From Litorilinea aerophila (lineage in GTDB: Bacteria; Chloroflexota; Anaerolineae; Caldilineales; Caldilineaceae), in assembly GCF_006569185.2 (NCBI RefSeq), contig NZ_VIGC02000023.1:42292-106291 (forward strand): a stretch of DNA of 64,000 nt, written 5' to 3'. Positions 51,037 through 59,562 of this stretch are shown here, one piece after another. The translations under genes were made by a program, and so were the position numbers. How positions within the stretch are numbered: position 1 is the first letter of the stretch; every line of letters starts with the position of its first letter. The notes beneath the pieces were generated by a model. The model saw only the letters and a list, made by a program, of their open reading frames with translations, was not told the origin of the DNA and did not search any database.

Positions 51037-53124
51037 ATGCCTGTTCATCAAGCCAACAACCTGTGGATTCTGGAGACCCAACAGACGGCCTATGCCTTCG
51101 GCCTCACGCCGGGCGGCCTGCTGGTGCACAGCTACTGGGGCGTTCGGCTGCGGGACCTGGGCGACTATCCCCGGCCCCAGGACGTGGCCCCCTACGCTTC
51201 CTGGAGCGGGCCGGCCCACCTGTCTGCGGAAGAGTACCCGGCCTACGCCGGCGTCAAATACACCGAGCCCTGCCTGAAGGCCACCTTCAGCGACGGCGTC
51301 CGGGACACGGTGCTGTCGTACCAGGGCGGCCAGGTGGTGCCAGACCGGCTGGACACCCTGCGCATCGTCCTTCAGGACGTCTACTATCCCCTTCAAGTGG
51401 CCCTCTACTACCGGGTTCACCCGGCCCACGATCTCATCGAACGCTGGGCGGAAGTGACCAACGGCGGCCAGTCGCCCGTCACCCTGGAGCGGGTCTGGTC
51501 CGCCCTGTGGCATCTGCCCTGGGGTGGCGGCTATCGGCTGTCGCACCTGTGGGGGCGGTGGTTTGAGGAGTGGCAACTCTGCCGGGAGCCGCTCCAGCCC
51601 GGGGTCAAGGTCAAAGAAAGCCGGCGGCTGACCACCAGCCACAGCGCCAACCCCTGGTTCGCCCTGGATCGGGGTGCCGCCGACGAAGGCCAGGGAGAAG
51701 TCTGGTTTGGGGTCCTGGCCTGGAGCGGCAACTGGAAGATGGCCGCGGAGGTGACGGAGACCGGCGCCACCCGGCTGGGCATCGGCATCAACGACTGGGA
51801 CTTTGCCTGGCGCCTGAACCCCGGCGAGACCTTCACCACGCCGCCCAGCCTGGCCGGCTATACCACGGGCGGCTTCGGCGCCGCCTCCCGCCGCCTCCAC
51901 GACTACGTGCGGGACCACCTGCCCCACGGCAAGCGGCTTCATCCGGTGCTCTACAACTCGTGGGAGGCGGTTTTCTTCGACGTGGACGAGGCCAGCCAGG
52001 TGGCCGTGGCCGAGCGGGCTGCCCAGATGGGCGTGGAGCTGTTCGTCATGGACGATGGCTGGTTTCATCGCCGGGACAGGGACCATGCCGGCCTGGGCGA
52101 CTGGTGGCCGGACCAGCAGAAATTTCCCCGGGGCCTTCAGCCCCTGATCCAGCGGGTCAACGATTTGGGTATGGACTTTGGCCTCTGGATTGAGCCCGAG
52201 ATGGTCAACCCCGACAGCGAGCTCTACCGGGCGCACCCGGATTGGGTCATCCATTTCCCCACCCGCCAGCGGACGGAGATGCGCAATCAGCTCATCCTCA
52301 ACATGGCCCGACCGGACGTCCAGGAGTATTTGCTGGAGAAGCTGGACGCTCTGCTGCGGAACCACAACATCGCCTTCATCAAGTGGGATATGAACCGGAA
52401 CGTGAGCGAGCCCGGCTGGGCCGACGCGCCCGGCGACCCCCGTGAACTGTGGGTGCGCTACGTCCAGGGGGTCTATCGGCTGTGGGAGACCCTGGCCCAG
52501 CGCCATCCCCACGTGCTCTGGCAGAGCTGTTCCGGGGGCGGTGGCCGGGTGGACTTTGGCCTCCTGCGGGTGGCCGATCAATTTTGGGTGAGCGACAACA
52601 CCGAGGCGACGGCTCGTCTGGGAATTCAGGAGGGTTTTTCCCAGTTCATGCCCGCCATCACCATGGAGGCCCAGGTGACCCACATGGGCGATCCCCTCAT
52701 GCCCCTGCCCTTTCGGTTCCACGTCAGCATGATGGGCACGTTGGGCATCAGCGCCAACCTGCTGGCCTGGAGCCCCGAGGAGCTTCGCCTGGGCGCAGAG
52801 ATGATCGCCCTCTACAAGGAGATCCGGCCGGTGGTGCAACTGGGCGACCAATACCGCCTGTTGCCGGCTCAGGGGCACCCCTTCACCGCCACCCAGTACA
52901 TGAGCAAAGATCGGGCTGAAGGCGTCCTCTTTGCCTTCCGCACCCACATGCCGGAGCCGGCCCGCATCCCGCCCATTTACCTGCGTGGGCTGGATCCGAC
53001 GGCAGATTACGTGGTGGACGGGTTTGAAGGGGCCCGCTCCGGCCTGGCCTGGATGAATATTGGGCTTACTGTGAACCTGAAGAACGGCGAGAGTACCCTG
53101 CGGCGCATCCGGCGGGTGGGATGA
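51037..53124 (+). CDS. Alpha-galactosidase, glycoside hydrolase family 36
   Basis: A 695-residue GH36 enzyme with N-terminal beta-sandwich, central (beta/alpha)8 barrel and C-terminal sheet. The nucleophile is Asp 451 in IKWDMNRN and the acid/base is Asp 520 in WVSDNTEAT; other marks are MDDGWFHRRDRDHAGLGDWW and GLWIEPEMVNPDS. No signal peptide, so it acts in the cytoplasm on sugars imported by locus 2. The ATG at 51037 is preferred to the one at 51010 because GAGGAG lies 6 bp upstream. It ends in a terminator shared with a convergent gene. Confidence 0.96.
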   Translation: MPVHQANNLWILETQQTAYAFGLTPGGLLVHSYWGVRLRDLGDYPRPQDVAPYASWSGPAHLSAEEYPAYAGVKYTEPCLKATFSDGVRDTVLSYQGGQVVPDRLDTLRIVLQDVYYPLQVALYYRVHPAHDLIERWAEVTNGGQSPVTLERVWSALWHLPWGGGYRLSHLWGRWFEEWQLCREPLQPGVKVKESRRLTTSHSANPWFALDRGAADEGQGEVWFGVLAWSGNWKMAAEVTETGATRLGIGINDWDFAWRLNPGETFTTPPSLAGYTTGGFGAASRRLHDYVRDHLPHGKRLHPVLYNSWEAVFFDVDEASQVAVAERAAQMGVELFVMDDGWFHRRDRDHAGLGDWWPDQQKFPRGLQPLIQRVNDLGMDFGLWIEPEMVNPDSELYRAHPDWVIHFPTRQRTEMRNQLILNMARPDVQEYLLEKLDALLRNHNIAFIKWDMNRNVSEPGWADAPGDPRELWVRYVQGVYRLWETLAQRHPHVLWQSCSGGGGRVDFGLLRVADQFWVSDNTEATARLGIQEGFSQFMPAITMEAQVTHMGDPLMPLPFRFHVSMMGTLGISANLLAWSPEELRLGAEMIALYKEIRPVVQLGDQYRLLPAQGHPFTATQYMSKDRAEGVLFAFRTHMPEPARIPPIYLRGLDPTADYVVDGFEGARSGLAWMNIGLTVNLKNGESTLRRIRRVG

Positions 53125-53133
53125 AGCCTGGAG

Positions 53134-53166
53134 CGGTAGCGGGGGCTTGCCCGGCCCCCGCTACCG
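53134..53166. terminator. Bidirectional terminator between convergent loci 2 and 3
   Basis: Perfect 13-bp stem CGGTAGCGGGGGC/GCCCCCGCTACCG with a 7-nt loop. It overlaps the last codons and the stop of the aldo/keto reductase. Confidence 0.85.
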
Positions 53167-54135
53167 CCGCTGTTCCTCCAACCGGTCGGTGGCAGGGGGC
53201 GGCGTGTAGGAGAGGTTCGAAATCTCCTGCCACCATTCGTCGGTCATCTCCACCTCCACTGCGGCCAGGGAGGCTTCCAACTGCTCCACGTTGCGGGCGC
53301 CGATGATGGGCGCGGTCACCGCCGGGTGGTGGAGGACCCAGGCCACGGCCAGGGTAGCCGGGTGAACGCCCCGAGCCCGCGCGTGCTCGCTGAACTTCTC
53401 CGCCACTTCGTAGTAGAAATCCACGCCGTAGCGCTTCATGTACATGTCGTTTTCCACCAGGCGTCCCTGGGCCGGGCGCTCTTTGGTAGTGTACTTGCCG
53501 GTGAGCAGGCCGCCGCCCAGGGGGCTGTAGGGGATCACCCCCAGCTGCTCTTCCTGGGCCAGGGGCAGGATCTCCACCTCCACCTGCCGCTTCACCAGGT
53601 TGTACATGGGCTGGATGCACTCAAAGCGGGCCAGCCCTTCCCGGTAGGAGATGCCCAGGGCCTTCATGATCTGCCAGGCGGCCCAGTTGCTCACCGCCGG
53701 GTAGACGATCTTGCCGGCCTGGACCAGGTCATCCAGGGCCCGGACCACCTCCTCGATGGGGGTGTTGCGGTCGAACTGGTGGACGAAGTAGAGGTCCAGC
53801 CGGTCGGTCTTGAGGCGGCGCAGGGAATCTTCCACGGCCCGGGTGATGTGGCGGCGGGAGAGGCCACCGGCGTTTACATCCTTGCCCACCCGGCCGAAGA
53901 CTTTGGAGGTGATCACCAGTTCATCCCGGATCCCCTGGATCAGATCGCCCAGGATCTCCTCCGAGCGGCCGCCGGCGTAGACGTTGGCGCAATCAAAAAA
54001 ATTGATTCCCGCGTCCAGACAGCGCTGGAACATCCGCTTCGACTCTGCCTCGTCGGCGGTGGCACCGAAGGACATGGTCCCAAAGCAGAGTTCCGACACC
54101 TTGACGCCGGTGCGGCCGAGCAACACGTAGTTCAT
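53161..54135 (-). CDS. Aldo/keto reductase
   Basis: A 324-residue (beta/alpha)8 NAD(P)H-dependent reductase. The catalytic tetrad can be seen as Asp in FFDCANVYAGG with Tyr 53-equivalent, Lys in ELVITSKVFG and His in LYFVHQFDRN. Coenzyme-binding parts are VIPYSPLGGGLLTGKY and TAPIIGARNVEQLEASL. It is the last gene of the locus 3 run and starts 19 bp after the Ldh-type gene. It would interconvert a sugar aldehyde or ketone with the alcohol. Confidence 0.94.
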   Translation of the reverse strand: MNYVLLGRTGVKVSELCFGTMSFGATADEAESKRMFQRCLDAGINFFDCANVYAGGRSEEILGDLIQGIRDELVITSKVFGRVGKDVNAGGLSRRHITRAVEDSLRRLKTDRLDLYFVHQFDRNTPIEEVVRALDDLVQAGKIVYPAVSNWAAWQIMKALGISYREGLARFECIQPMYNLVKRQVEVEILPLAQEEQLGVIPYSPLGGGLLTGKYTTKERPAQGRLVENDMYMKRYGVDFYYEVAEKFSEHARARGVHPATLAVAWVLHHPAVTAPIIGARNVEQLEASLAAVEVEMTDEWWQEISNLSYTPPPATDRLEEQRR

Positions 54136-54153
54136 GAAATGTCTCCTTCATCT

Positions 54154-55230
54154 TTACTTCAGCTGTACGAGCCGTTCAGATAGTTTCTGGACCCCCAGCT
54201 CTTCCGCCAGCCGGTCCAATTCTGCCAGGTCGGGTAGGGGGATGCCTTGCTCGGCGTGGCGGCGGGCCTGCTCTGCCTCGATTTCCCCCGGCGTATAGAT
54301 GCGCTCCACGCCGGGCATGCGGGGCTGGGCCCGGATCTCCTGCAGGAATTGGTCCATGCGTTGCTGAAAGGTGGCCAGGGGCATAAAGGCCTCCACATCC
54401 AGGGCCATGAAGAAGTGCCCCAGGTTTTGGACCTGGTCGCCGTCGTCGTAGAGGTTGACAATATGGACGCCGAAGGCTGCGCCGGTCAACACGCCACAGA
54501 GGGCGTCGATGACCAGGGCCAGCCCCGAGCCCTTATAGCCGCCCATGGGCAGCACCGCGCCGGCCAGCGCCGCTTCCGGATCCCGGGTGGGGTGGCCGTC
54601 CCGGTCGATGGCCCAGCCCTCAGGAATCGGGCTGCCTGTTCTGGCTGCGATCACGATCTTCCCCCGGGCCACCACGCTGGTGGACATGTCCAGGAGCACC
54701 GGCGTTTCCTGACCACAGGGGATGCCGACCGACAGGGGGTTGGTCCCGAGATAGGGGGTGCGTCCGCCCCAGGGCGGCATGTTGGCCGGTGCGTTGCTCA
54801 GGGCTACGCCAATCAGCCCCTGGGCCACGGCCTGTCTGGTGAAGTAGGCGCCGGCGCCGAAGTGGGAGCTGTTGCGCACCCCCACCACGCCCACGCCGTT
54901 CTCCCGGGCCATGCCCATGGCCAGCTGCATGGCCCGGCTGCCCACCACCTGCCCGGGGCCGGCATCGCCATCCATCAGGGCCACGCTGCCCCGTCGGCGG
55001 ATGACCTGGATGTTGGGGTGGGTTCGCATGGTGCCCGCCCGCAGGCGCCGGGTATAGACAGGCAGCAGGCGCACGGCGCCGTGGCTGAAGAGCCCGCTGG
55101 CGTCGGACTGGGCCAACGAGTCGGCCACCATGGCCGCCGACTCTGCCGGCAGGCCGACTGCCTGCAAGATCTCCTGACAAAATTGCTGCAACAGGGGCAG
55201 CGGCACCCGTGTCTCTGCCGGTTCCTGCAT
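54154..55230 (-). CDS. Malate/L-lactate/ureidoglycolate-type dehydrogenase (Ldh family)
   Basis: A 358-residue NAD(P)-dependent 2-hydroxyacid dehydrogenase of the YlbC/AllD/DlgD family, unrelated to classic lactate dehydrogenases. Conserved blocks are SHGAVRLLPVYTRRL with the catalytic His, NSSHFGAGAYF, GTNPLSVGIPCG and GYKGSGLALVIDALCGVLTG. In sugar-acid pathways such enzymes reduce or oxidise 2-oxo or 2-hydroxy sugar acids. It lies in the locus 3 operon between RraA and aldo/keto reductase. Confidence 0.93.
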   Translation of the reverse strand: MQEPAETRVPLPLLQQFCQEILQAVGLPAESAAMVADSLAQSDASGLFSHGAVRLLPVYTRRLRAGTMRTHPNIQVIRRRGSVALMDGDAGPGQVVGSRAMQLAMGMARENGVGVVGVRNSSHFGAGAYFTRQAVAQGLIGVALSNAPANMPPWGGRTPYLGTNPLSVGIPCGQETPVLLDMSTSVVARGKIVIAARTGSPIPEGWAIDRDGHPTRDPEAALAGAVLPMGGYKGSGLALVIDALCGVLTGAAFGVHIVNLYDDGDQVQNLGHFFMALDVEAFMPLATFQQRMDQFLQEIRAQPRMPGVERIYTPGEIEAEQARRHAEQGIPLPDLAELDRLAEELGVQKLSERLVQLK

Positions 55231-55248
55231 GATGGGATGTCGTCCTCT

Positions 55249-55920
55249 CTACGGCAGATGGATTCCGTGGTCTTGTAAGATCGATCGGAACCCCAGCACG
55301 TCCACCGTCAGTTCCCCGGCCTGCAGGCGCTCCATGATGGCGGCCTCTCTGGCCGTACGCTCCCGTGCGTCCGCCAGGACGGCTTCGGCCCGTTCTCGAG
55401 GAACCACCACCACGCCGTCGTCATCGCCCAACACAATATCGCCGGGGTGGACCAGGACGCCGCCACAGATGATGGGATGGTTGATCTGGCCGGGCGAGGC
55501 CTTGACCGTGGCCTTCATGGATACACTGGCCGAAAAGATGGGAAAGCCGCGATGCCGGATAGCGGCCACGTCCCGCACGCCGCCGTTGATGACCAGGCCG
55601 GCGATGCCCCGTTGTTGGGCCGCTATCGTGGTGATCTCGCCCCAGTGGCCGGCCTCCAGGGCCTCGCCCACATCCGCCACGATCACGTCGCCCGGTTGGG
55701 CCAGGGCGATGGCCGCGTGGAGGGTGAGGTTGTCGGCCGCCTGGCAGCGCACCGTGAGGGCGCTGCCGCAGAGCTTGATGCCGGGATAGAGGGGCCGGAT
55801 GGTATGGATCATGGCCCCCTGCTTGTCATTGGCCTCGTAGACTGTAGCCGTCTCTTGCTCGGCGAAGCCGGCAATCAGCGCCGCCGATGCTCGGGGAATC
55901 TCCTGGATGAACGGTTGCAT
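55249..55920 (-). CDS. RraA/HMG-aldolase-like family protein (copy near 55.6 kb)
   Basis: A 223-residue RraA-like fold protein. Typical motifs are GDVIVADVGEALEAGHWGEITTIAAQQRGIAGLVINGGVRDV in mid-protein and GDIVLGDDDGVVVVPRERAEAVL near the C-terminus, containing the Arg and acidic residues used for metal and oxo-acid binding in HMG/CHA aldolases. In a catabolic operon an aldolase or decarboxylase role on a 2-oxo acid is more likely than RNase E inhibition. AAGGA precedes the ATG. Confidence 0.92.
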   Translation of the reverse strand: MQPFIQEIPRASAALIAGFAEQETATVYEANDKQGAMIHTIRPLYPGIKLCGSALTVRCQAADNLTLHAAIALAQPGDVIVADVGEALEAGHWGEITTIAAQQRGIAGLVINGGVRDVAAIRHRGFPIFSASVSMKATVKASPGQINHPIICGGVLVHPGDIVLGDDDGVVVVPRERAEAVLADARERTAREAAIMERLQAGELTVDVLGFRSILQDHGIHLP

Positions 55921-56023
55921 TGTGTGTGTCCTTCAAAAGGATTTTGTTTGGCCACATCTGTGGCTGTTGGTGGCAGATAGAAACTGGGATGAGGGTCATC
56001 CGTGGGCACCGCGTCCGCGGGCC

Positions 56024-57121
56024 CTACGGCACGATCACCGCTTTGAGGGTCTCCTGGCGCTCGGCCGCGATGAGGGCCTCGTTGACCGCGTCCAGGGGGA
56101 AGCGGTGGGTGACCAGCTTCTCCAGGGGCACCTTGCGCAACAGGGTGAGTCCTCGGAGGAAGTGTTTGTTGGCCGCCGACCAGACGCCAGTGATGGTGAT
56201 CTGCTTGCGATTGATGAGGTGGGGGTTCAGGGGCACCGTGCCCGCGTCCCCGTAATGGCCGGCGATCAGGTAGCGGCCGTCGATACGCACCATCTCCAGG
56301 CCTTCAGCGACGGCCGCCGGGACACCGGCGCACTCGAAGACCACATCTGCCCCCCTGCCGTCGGTGAGCTCCAGCACCTGCTGGATGCGTTCCGGTGTCG
56401 GCACCTGGGTGATGTCGATGGTCTCGTCGGCGCCGTATTCCCGGGCCAACGCCAGCCGTGTAGCCGGCGCACCGATGACAATCACCCGGCCTGCGCCCGC
56501 GTCCCTGGCCAGGATCAAGCCCATCAACCCCACCGCGCCACAGCCCTGGATCACCACCGTGTCCCCATACTCCAGGCCGCCGATGCGTTCCAGGCCATGG
56601 ACCATGATGCGCAGCGCGTCCCCCAGGACGACCGCCTCGGGGGCCAGATCTGGCGGCAGTACCACCAGGTCGCTGCCGGGCAGGATCCAGACATACTCGG
56701 CGAAGCCACCAACGAGGTAGGGATGCTGGTCCGCAGGGACGACCCAGCCGCCGTAACCGATTCGTCGCTCGCACTTCGCTGGATCGCCCAAGATGGTGCA
56801 GTTATAGCACTGCATGCAGGACTTGGGAAGCCAGGTGATGAGGTCGCCCACCTGCACCTGCTTGCCGGTCACGTCGTAGAGGGGGGTATCGCCGCCGATG
56901 GCCTCCACCCGGGCCACGTTCTCGTGGCCCAGGACGGCCGGTGTGCGCACCGGCACCTTGCCGTGGAGGATGTGGACATCCGTGCCGCAGACCCCGGCCA
57001 TGACCATGCGTCCCAAGACGGCGCCATCGGCCAGGGGCGGGATCTCCACCTCGCGGATTTGAAAAGGGCGTTCGGCCGGCGTTTTGATCTCCGGCAACAC
57101 GGCCACCCGTGCCTTGTTCAC
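56024..57121 (-). CDS. Zinc-dependent alcohol/polyol dehydrogenase
   Basis: A 365-residue medium-chain dehydrogenase. Catalytic zinc residues are in GVCGTDVHIL (Cys) and LGHENVARVEAIGG (His-Glu). The structural-zinc loop is CMQCYNCTILGDPAKC. The Rossmann motif is VVIQGCGAVGLMGLILARDAGAGRVIVIGA. It would oxidise a polyol or sugar alcohol in the locus 3 pathway. A GTG start overlaps the RpiB stop (GTGA). Confidence 0.95.
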   Translation of the reverse strand: MNKARVAVLPEIKTPAERPFQIREVEIPPLADGAVLGRMVMAGVCGTDVHILHGKVPVRTPAVLGHENVARVEAIGGDTPLYDVTGKQVQVGDLITWLPKSCMQCYNCTILGDPAKCERRIGYGGWVVPADQHPYLVGGFAEYVWILPGSDLVVLPPDLAPEAVVLGDALRIMVHGLERIGGLEYGDTVVIQGCGAVGLMGLILARDAGAGRVIVIGAPATRLALAREYGADETIDITQVPTPERIQQVLELTDGRGADVVFECAGVPAAVAEGLEMVRIDGRYLIAGHYGDAGTVPLNPHLINRKQITITGVWSAANKHFLRGLTLLRKVPLEKLVTHRFPLDAVNEALIAAERQETLKAVIVP

Positions 57122-57594
57122 CGGGCATCCTCCTTCAGAATCTCCTGGGCTGCCCAGCGCTCCAGGTCATGGAGCTTCTGTACCCGGCGCCGAAATTGGG
57201 GCGCCGTGCTGAAGCGGGCCTGTAGGAAAGCTTCGAGGATTTCAAAGGCCACCCGGTCGCCCACGATTTGGGCACCCAGGCAGAGCAGGTTGACGTCGTC
57301 GTGCTCCACACACTGGTGGGCCGAGTAGTGGTCGTGGCAGACCGCGGCCCGGATGCCGGGGTATTTGTTGCCGGCGATGGCCGCTCCCACCCCGGTTCCG
57401 CAGACCAGGATGCCTCGTTCGGCCTGGCCGCTGCGGATCTGCTGGCAGACCTTGCGGGCGATGTCGGGGAAGTCCACCGGCTCGGGGCTGTGGGTGCCGT
57501 GGTCGGTCACCTCGTGTCCCCAGGCTTTTAACTTTTCAATGACGGGCCCTTTCAGGGGAAAGCCGGCATGATCGCCGCCCACGGCGAGCTTCAT
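57118..57594 (-). CDS. rpiB: Ribose-5-phosphate isomerase B/LacAB-family sugar-phosphate isomerase
   Basis: A 158-residue RpiB-like isomerase. The N-terminal GGDHAGFPLK and the active Cys in LVCGTGVGAAIAGNKYPGIRAAVCHD are conserved, as is NLLCLGAQIVGD. It interconverts an aldose- and a ketose-phosphate. The start is at 57594 (GAGGAGAGAT upstream), which removes a non-conserved 14-residue extension. There is no sugar kinase in this operon, so the phosphorylated substrate must come from elsewhere. The product could serve in the catabolism of an unusual pentose or tetrose. Confidence 0.93.
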   Translation of the reverse strand: MKLAVGGDHAGFPLKGPVIEKLKAWGHEVTDHGTHSPEPVDFPDIARKVCQQIRSGQAERGILVCGTGVGAAIAGNKYPGIRAAVCHDHYSAHQCVEHDDVNLLCLGAQIVGDRVAFEILEAFLQARFSTAPQFRRRVQKLHDLERWAAQEILKEDAR

Positions 57595-57652
57595 GGCTGT
57601 ATCTCTCCTCGCTGTGAATGGATGGTTGGATGACAAGACGACACACTACAAC

Positions 57653-58564
57653 TCACCGCCCCTGGATTCCGGTCATCACCACGCCCCGGATGAAGTAGCG
57701 CTGGCCGAAGAAGAAGAGCACCAGGATAGGTACAACCAGGAACATGGAGGCGGCCATGCTGATGTGCCAGGAGGCATCGCTGGGATTGATGAACGCACGC
57801 AGGCCCAGCGCCAGGGTCTTGTTGCGCTCGCTGAAAAGATAGATCAGGGGCAACAGGAAGTCGTTCCAGTGGTGGACGAAGGAGAAGATGCCGATGGCGA
57901 TGAGCACCGGTTTGGTCAACGGCGCCAGGATCAGCCACCAGATCTGCCAGTTGGACGCGCCGTCGATGCGGGCCGCTTCGTCGAAGTCCCGGGGAATGGT
58001 CAGATAAAACTGCCGCACCAGGAAGATGTTGAACGGCCCGCCGCCGAAGAAGGGCGGGACGATCAAGGGCAGGAAGGTGTCCAGCCAGCCCAACCAACGG
58101 AACAGGATAAAGCGGGGGATCAGGGTGACTACATCGGGCAGCATCATGGTACTGAGCAGCAGGATAAAGAGGGGCCCCCGGCCCGGGAAACGCAGCCGGG
58201 CAAAGCCAAAGGCCACCATAGAGCTGGTCAGGACGTTGCCCGTGATGGCGAAGGCGGTGATGGTGGCGGTGTTCATCAGCCAGCGCAGCAGCGGTGCCCG
58301 GCGCAGGGCCTCCGCATAGTTGGACCATTGGATGGGGTCGGGGATCCAGACCGGCGGATAGGCGAAGACCTGCCCCTGGGTTTTCAGAGAGCTGGAGATC
58401 ATCCAGATCAGGGGAATCATGAAAATGGCGCTCAGCACCACCATGACCACATACTGGACCGTACGTACCAGGTAGCGCCGCAGGGGCCTGCGGGCACGGA
58501 CATGGCGGCGGGCTACTGGACCGGTCAGGACGTTCGAACCCGATTTACTCGTGGGGATCGCCAT
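57653..58564 (-). CDS. Carbohydrate ABC transporter permease, MalG-type (locus 3)
   Basis: A 303-residue permease with six helices. EAA loop: DFDEAARIDGASNWQIWWLILAPLTKPVLI; N-terminal helix IFMIPLIWMISSSLKTQGQVF. It follows the MalF-type gene by 2 bp. The start at 58564 avoids an unconserved N-terminal extension. Confidence 0.95.
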   Translation of the reverse strand: MAIPTSKSGSNVLTGPVARRHVRARRPLRRYLVRTVQYVVMVVLSAIFMIPLIWMISSSLKTQGQVFAYPPVWIPDPIQWSNYAEALRRAPLLRWLMNTATITAFAITGNVLTSSMVAFGFARLRFPGRGPLFILLLSTMMLPDVVTLIPRFILFRWLGWLDTFLPLIVPPFFGGGPFNIFLVRQFYLTIPRDFDEAARIDGASNWQIWWLILAPLTKPVLIAIGIFSFVHHWNDFLLPLIYLFSERNKTLALGLRAFINPSDASWHISMAASMFLVVPILVLFFFGQRYFIRGVVMTGIQGR

Positions 58565-58566
58565 GG

Positions 58567-59469
58567 CTATGTCTCCCCTCCCTCGTAGTAGACCCACGCG
58601 TCGGAGAGCCGTAATTGGAGCAGGGTGAAGACCAGGATGATCAGGAACAGGAGCCAGGCCAGCGCCGAGGCAAAGCCCATACGGAACTGTTCAAAACCCA
58701 GCCGATACAGGTAGAGCACGACAAAGAGGGTCGCATGTTGGGGGCCGCCGTTGGTCAACAGGTAGGCGCTGGTGAAAACCTGGAACGAGCCGATGATGCC
58801 CAGCACCAGGTTGAACAGGATCACGGGCGAGAGCATGGGTAATGTGACGGCTCGAAAGCTGTGCCACCAGTTGGCGCCATCGATCTCGGCCGCGTCGTAG
58901 AGGGAACGGGGAATCCCCTGCAGGCCGGCCAGAAAGATCACCATGGTGTTGCCCACCCCCCATAGACTCATCAAAATGAAGGATGGTTTGGCCGTTTCCG
59001 GTGCCCAGATCCACTGGGATTCGGGCAGACCCAGCATGCGGAGCAACTGGTTGGCCAGCCCCACTTCGGGGTTGAAGACCCAGAACCAGAGCACCGCGCT
59101 GGCTACGGCCGGCATCACCGACGGCAGATAGAAAAAGGTGCGAAACAGGGATTGGAACCGGATCTGCATGGTCAGCAGCATGGCCGATCCCAGGGCCACC
59201 ATCAGGGACAAGGGAACACTGATGAAGGTGTAGTAGGCAGTGTTCCAAAGGGAAATGCCCACCAGGCGGGTGGTGAATAGCTGTTCGAAGTTCTGAATTC
59301 CTACCCACTTGGGTGGGCTGAAGAGATCCCACTCCATGAAGGCCAGGATGATGGAGGCGATCATGGGGCCGGCCACCCAGAGCACAAACCCGATTAGCCA
59401 GGGGGCAATGAACAGGTAGCCGTCGATCATCTCCTGGCGCCGTAAATTGGAAAGTTGTGTTTTCGCCAT
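58567..59469 (-). CDS. Carbohydrate ABC transporter permease, MalF-type (locus 3)
   Basis: A 300-residue permease with six helices, starting GYLFIAPWLIGFVLWVAGPMIASIILAF. The EAA loop reads SLYDAAEIDGANWWHSFRAVTLPMLSPVI. A hairpin lies between it and the binding-protein gene. It is cotranscribed with the MalG-type gene and the downstream catabolic genes. Confidence 0.95.
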   Translation of the reverse strand: MAKTQLSNLRRQEMIDGYLFIAPWLIGFVLWVAGPMIASIILAFMEWDLFSPPKWVGIQNFEQLFTTRLVGISLWNTAYYTFISVPLSLMVALGSAMLLTMQIRFQSLFRTFFYLPSVMPAVASAVLWFWVFNPEVGLANQLLRMLGLPESQWIWAPETAKPSFILMSLWGVGNTMVIFLAGLQGIPRSLYDAAEIDGANWWHSFRAVTLPMLSPVILFNLVLGIIGSFQVFTSAYLLTNGGPQHATLFVVLYLYRLGFEQFRMGFASALAWLLFLIILVFTLLQLRLSDAWVYYEGGET

Positions 59470-59513
59470 GGTTGCCCCCGCTTGACAGGTCAAAACCGCA
59501 GCGGGTCGACGAT

Positions 59514-59548
59514 GGGGAGGGGATTGGCCGGAGGCCGATCCCCTCCCC
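59514..59548 (-). terminator. Strong intra-operon hairpin after the locus 3 binding-protein gene
   Basis: Sixteen-bp stem (GGGGAGGGGATTGGCC and complement with one wobble pair) with a 3-nt loop, no U-run. It lies between binding-protein and permease genes, like the one in locus 1. Confidence 0.8.
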
Positions 59549-59562
59549 CCAGCGCCGTCCCT

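Noticed and set aside
50983..52947. Minus-strand frame of 654 codons opposite the GH36 gene
   Set aside because: Shadow frame; the GH36 catalytic residues lie on the plus strand and the minus frame has no initiation signal.
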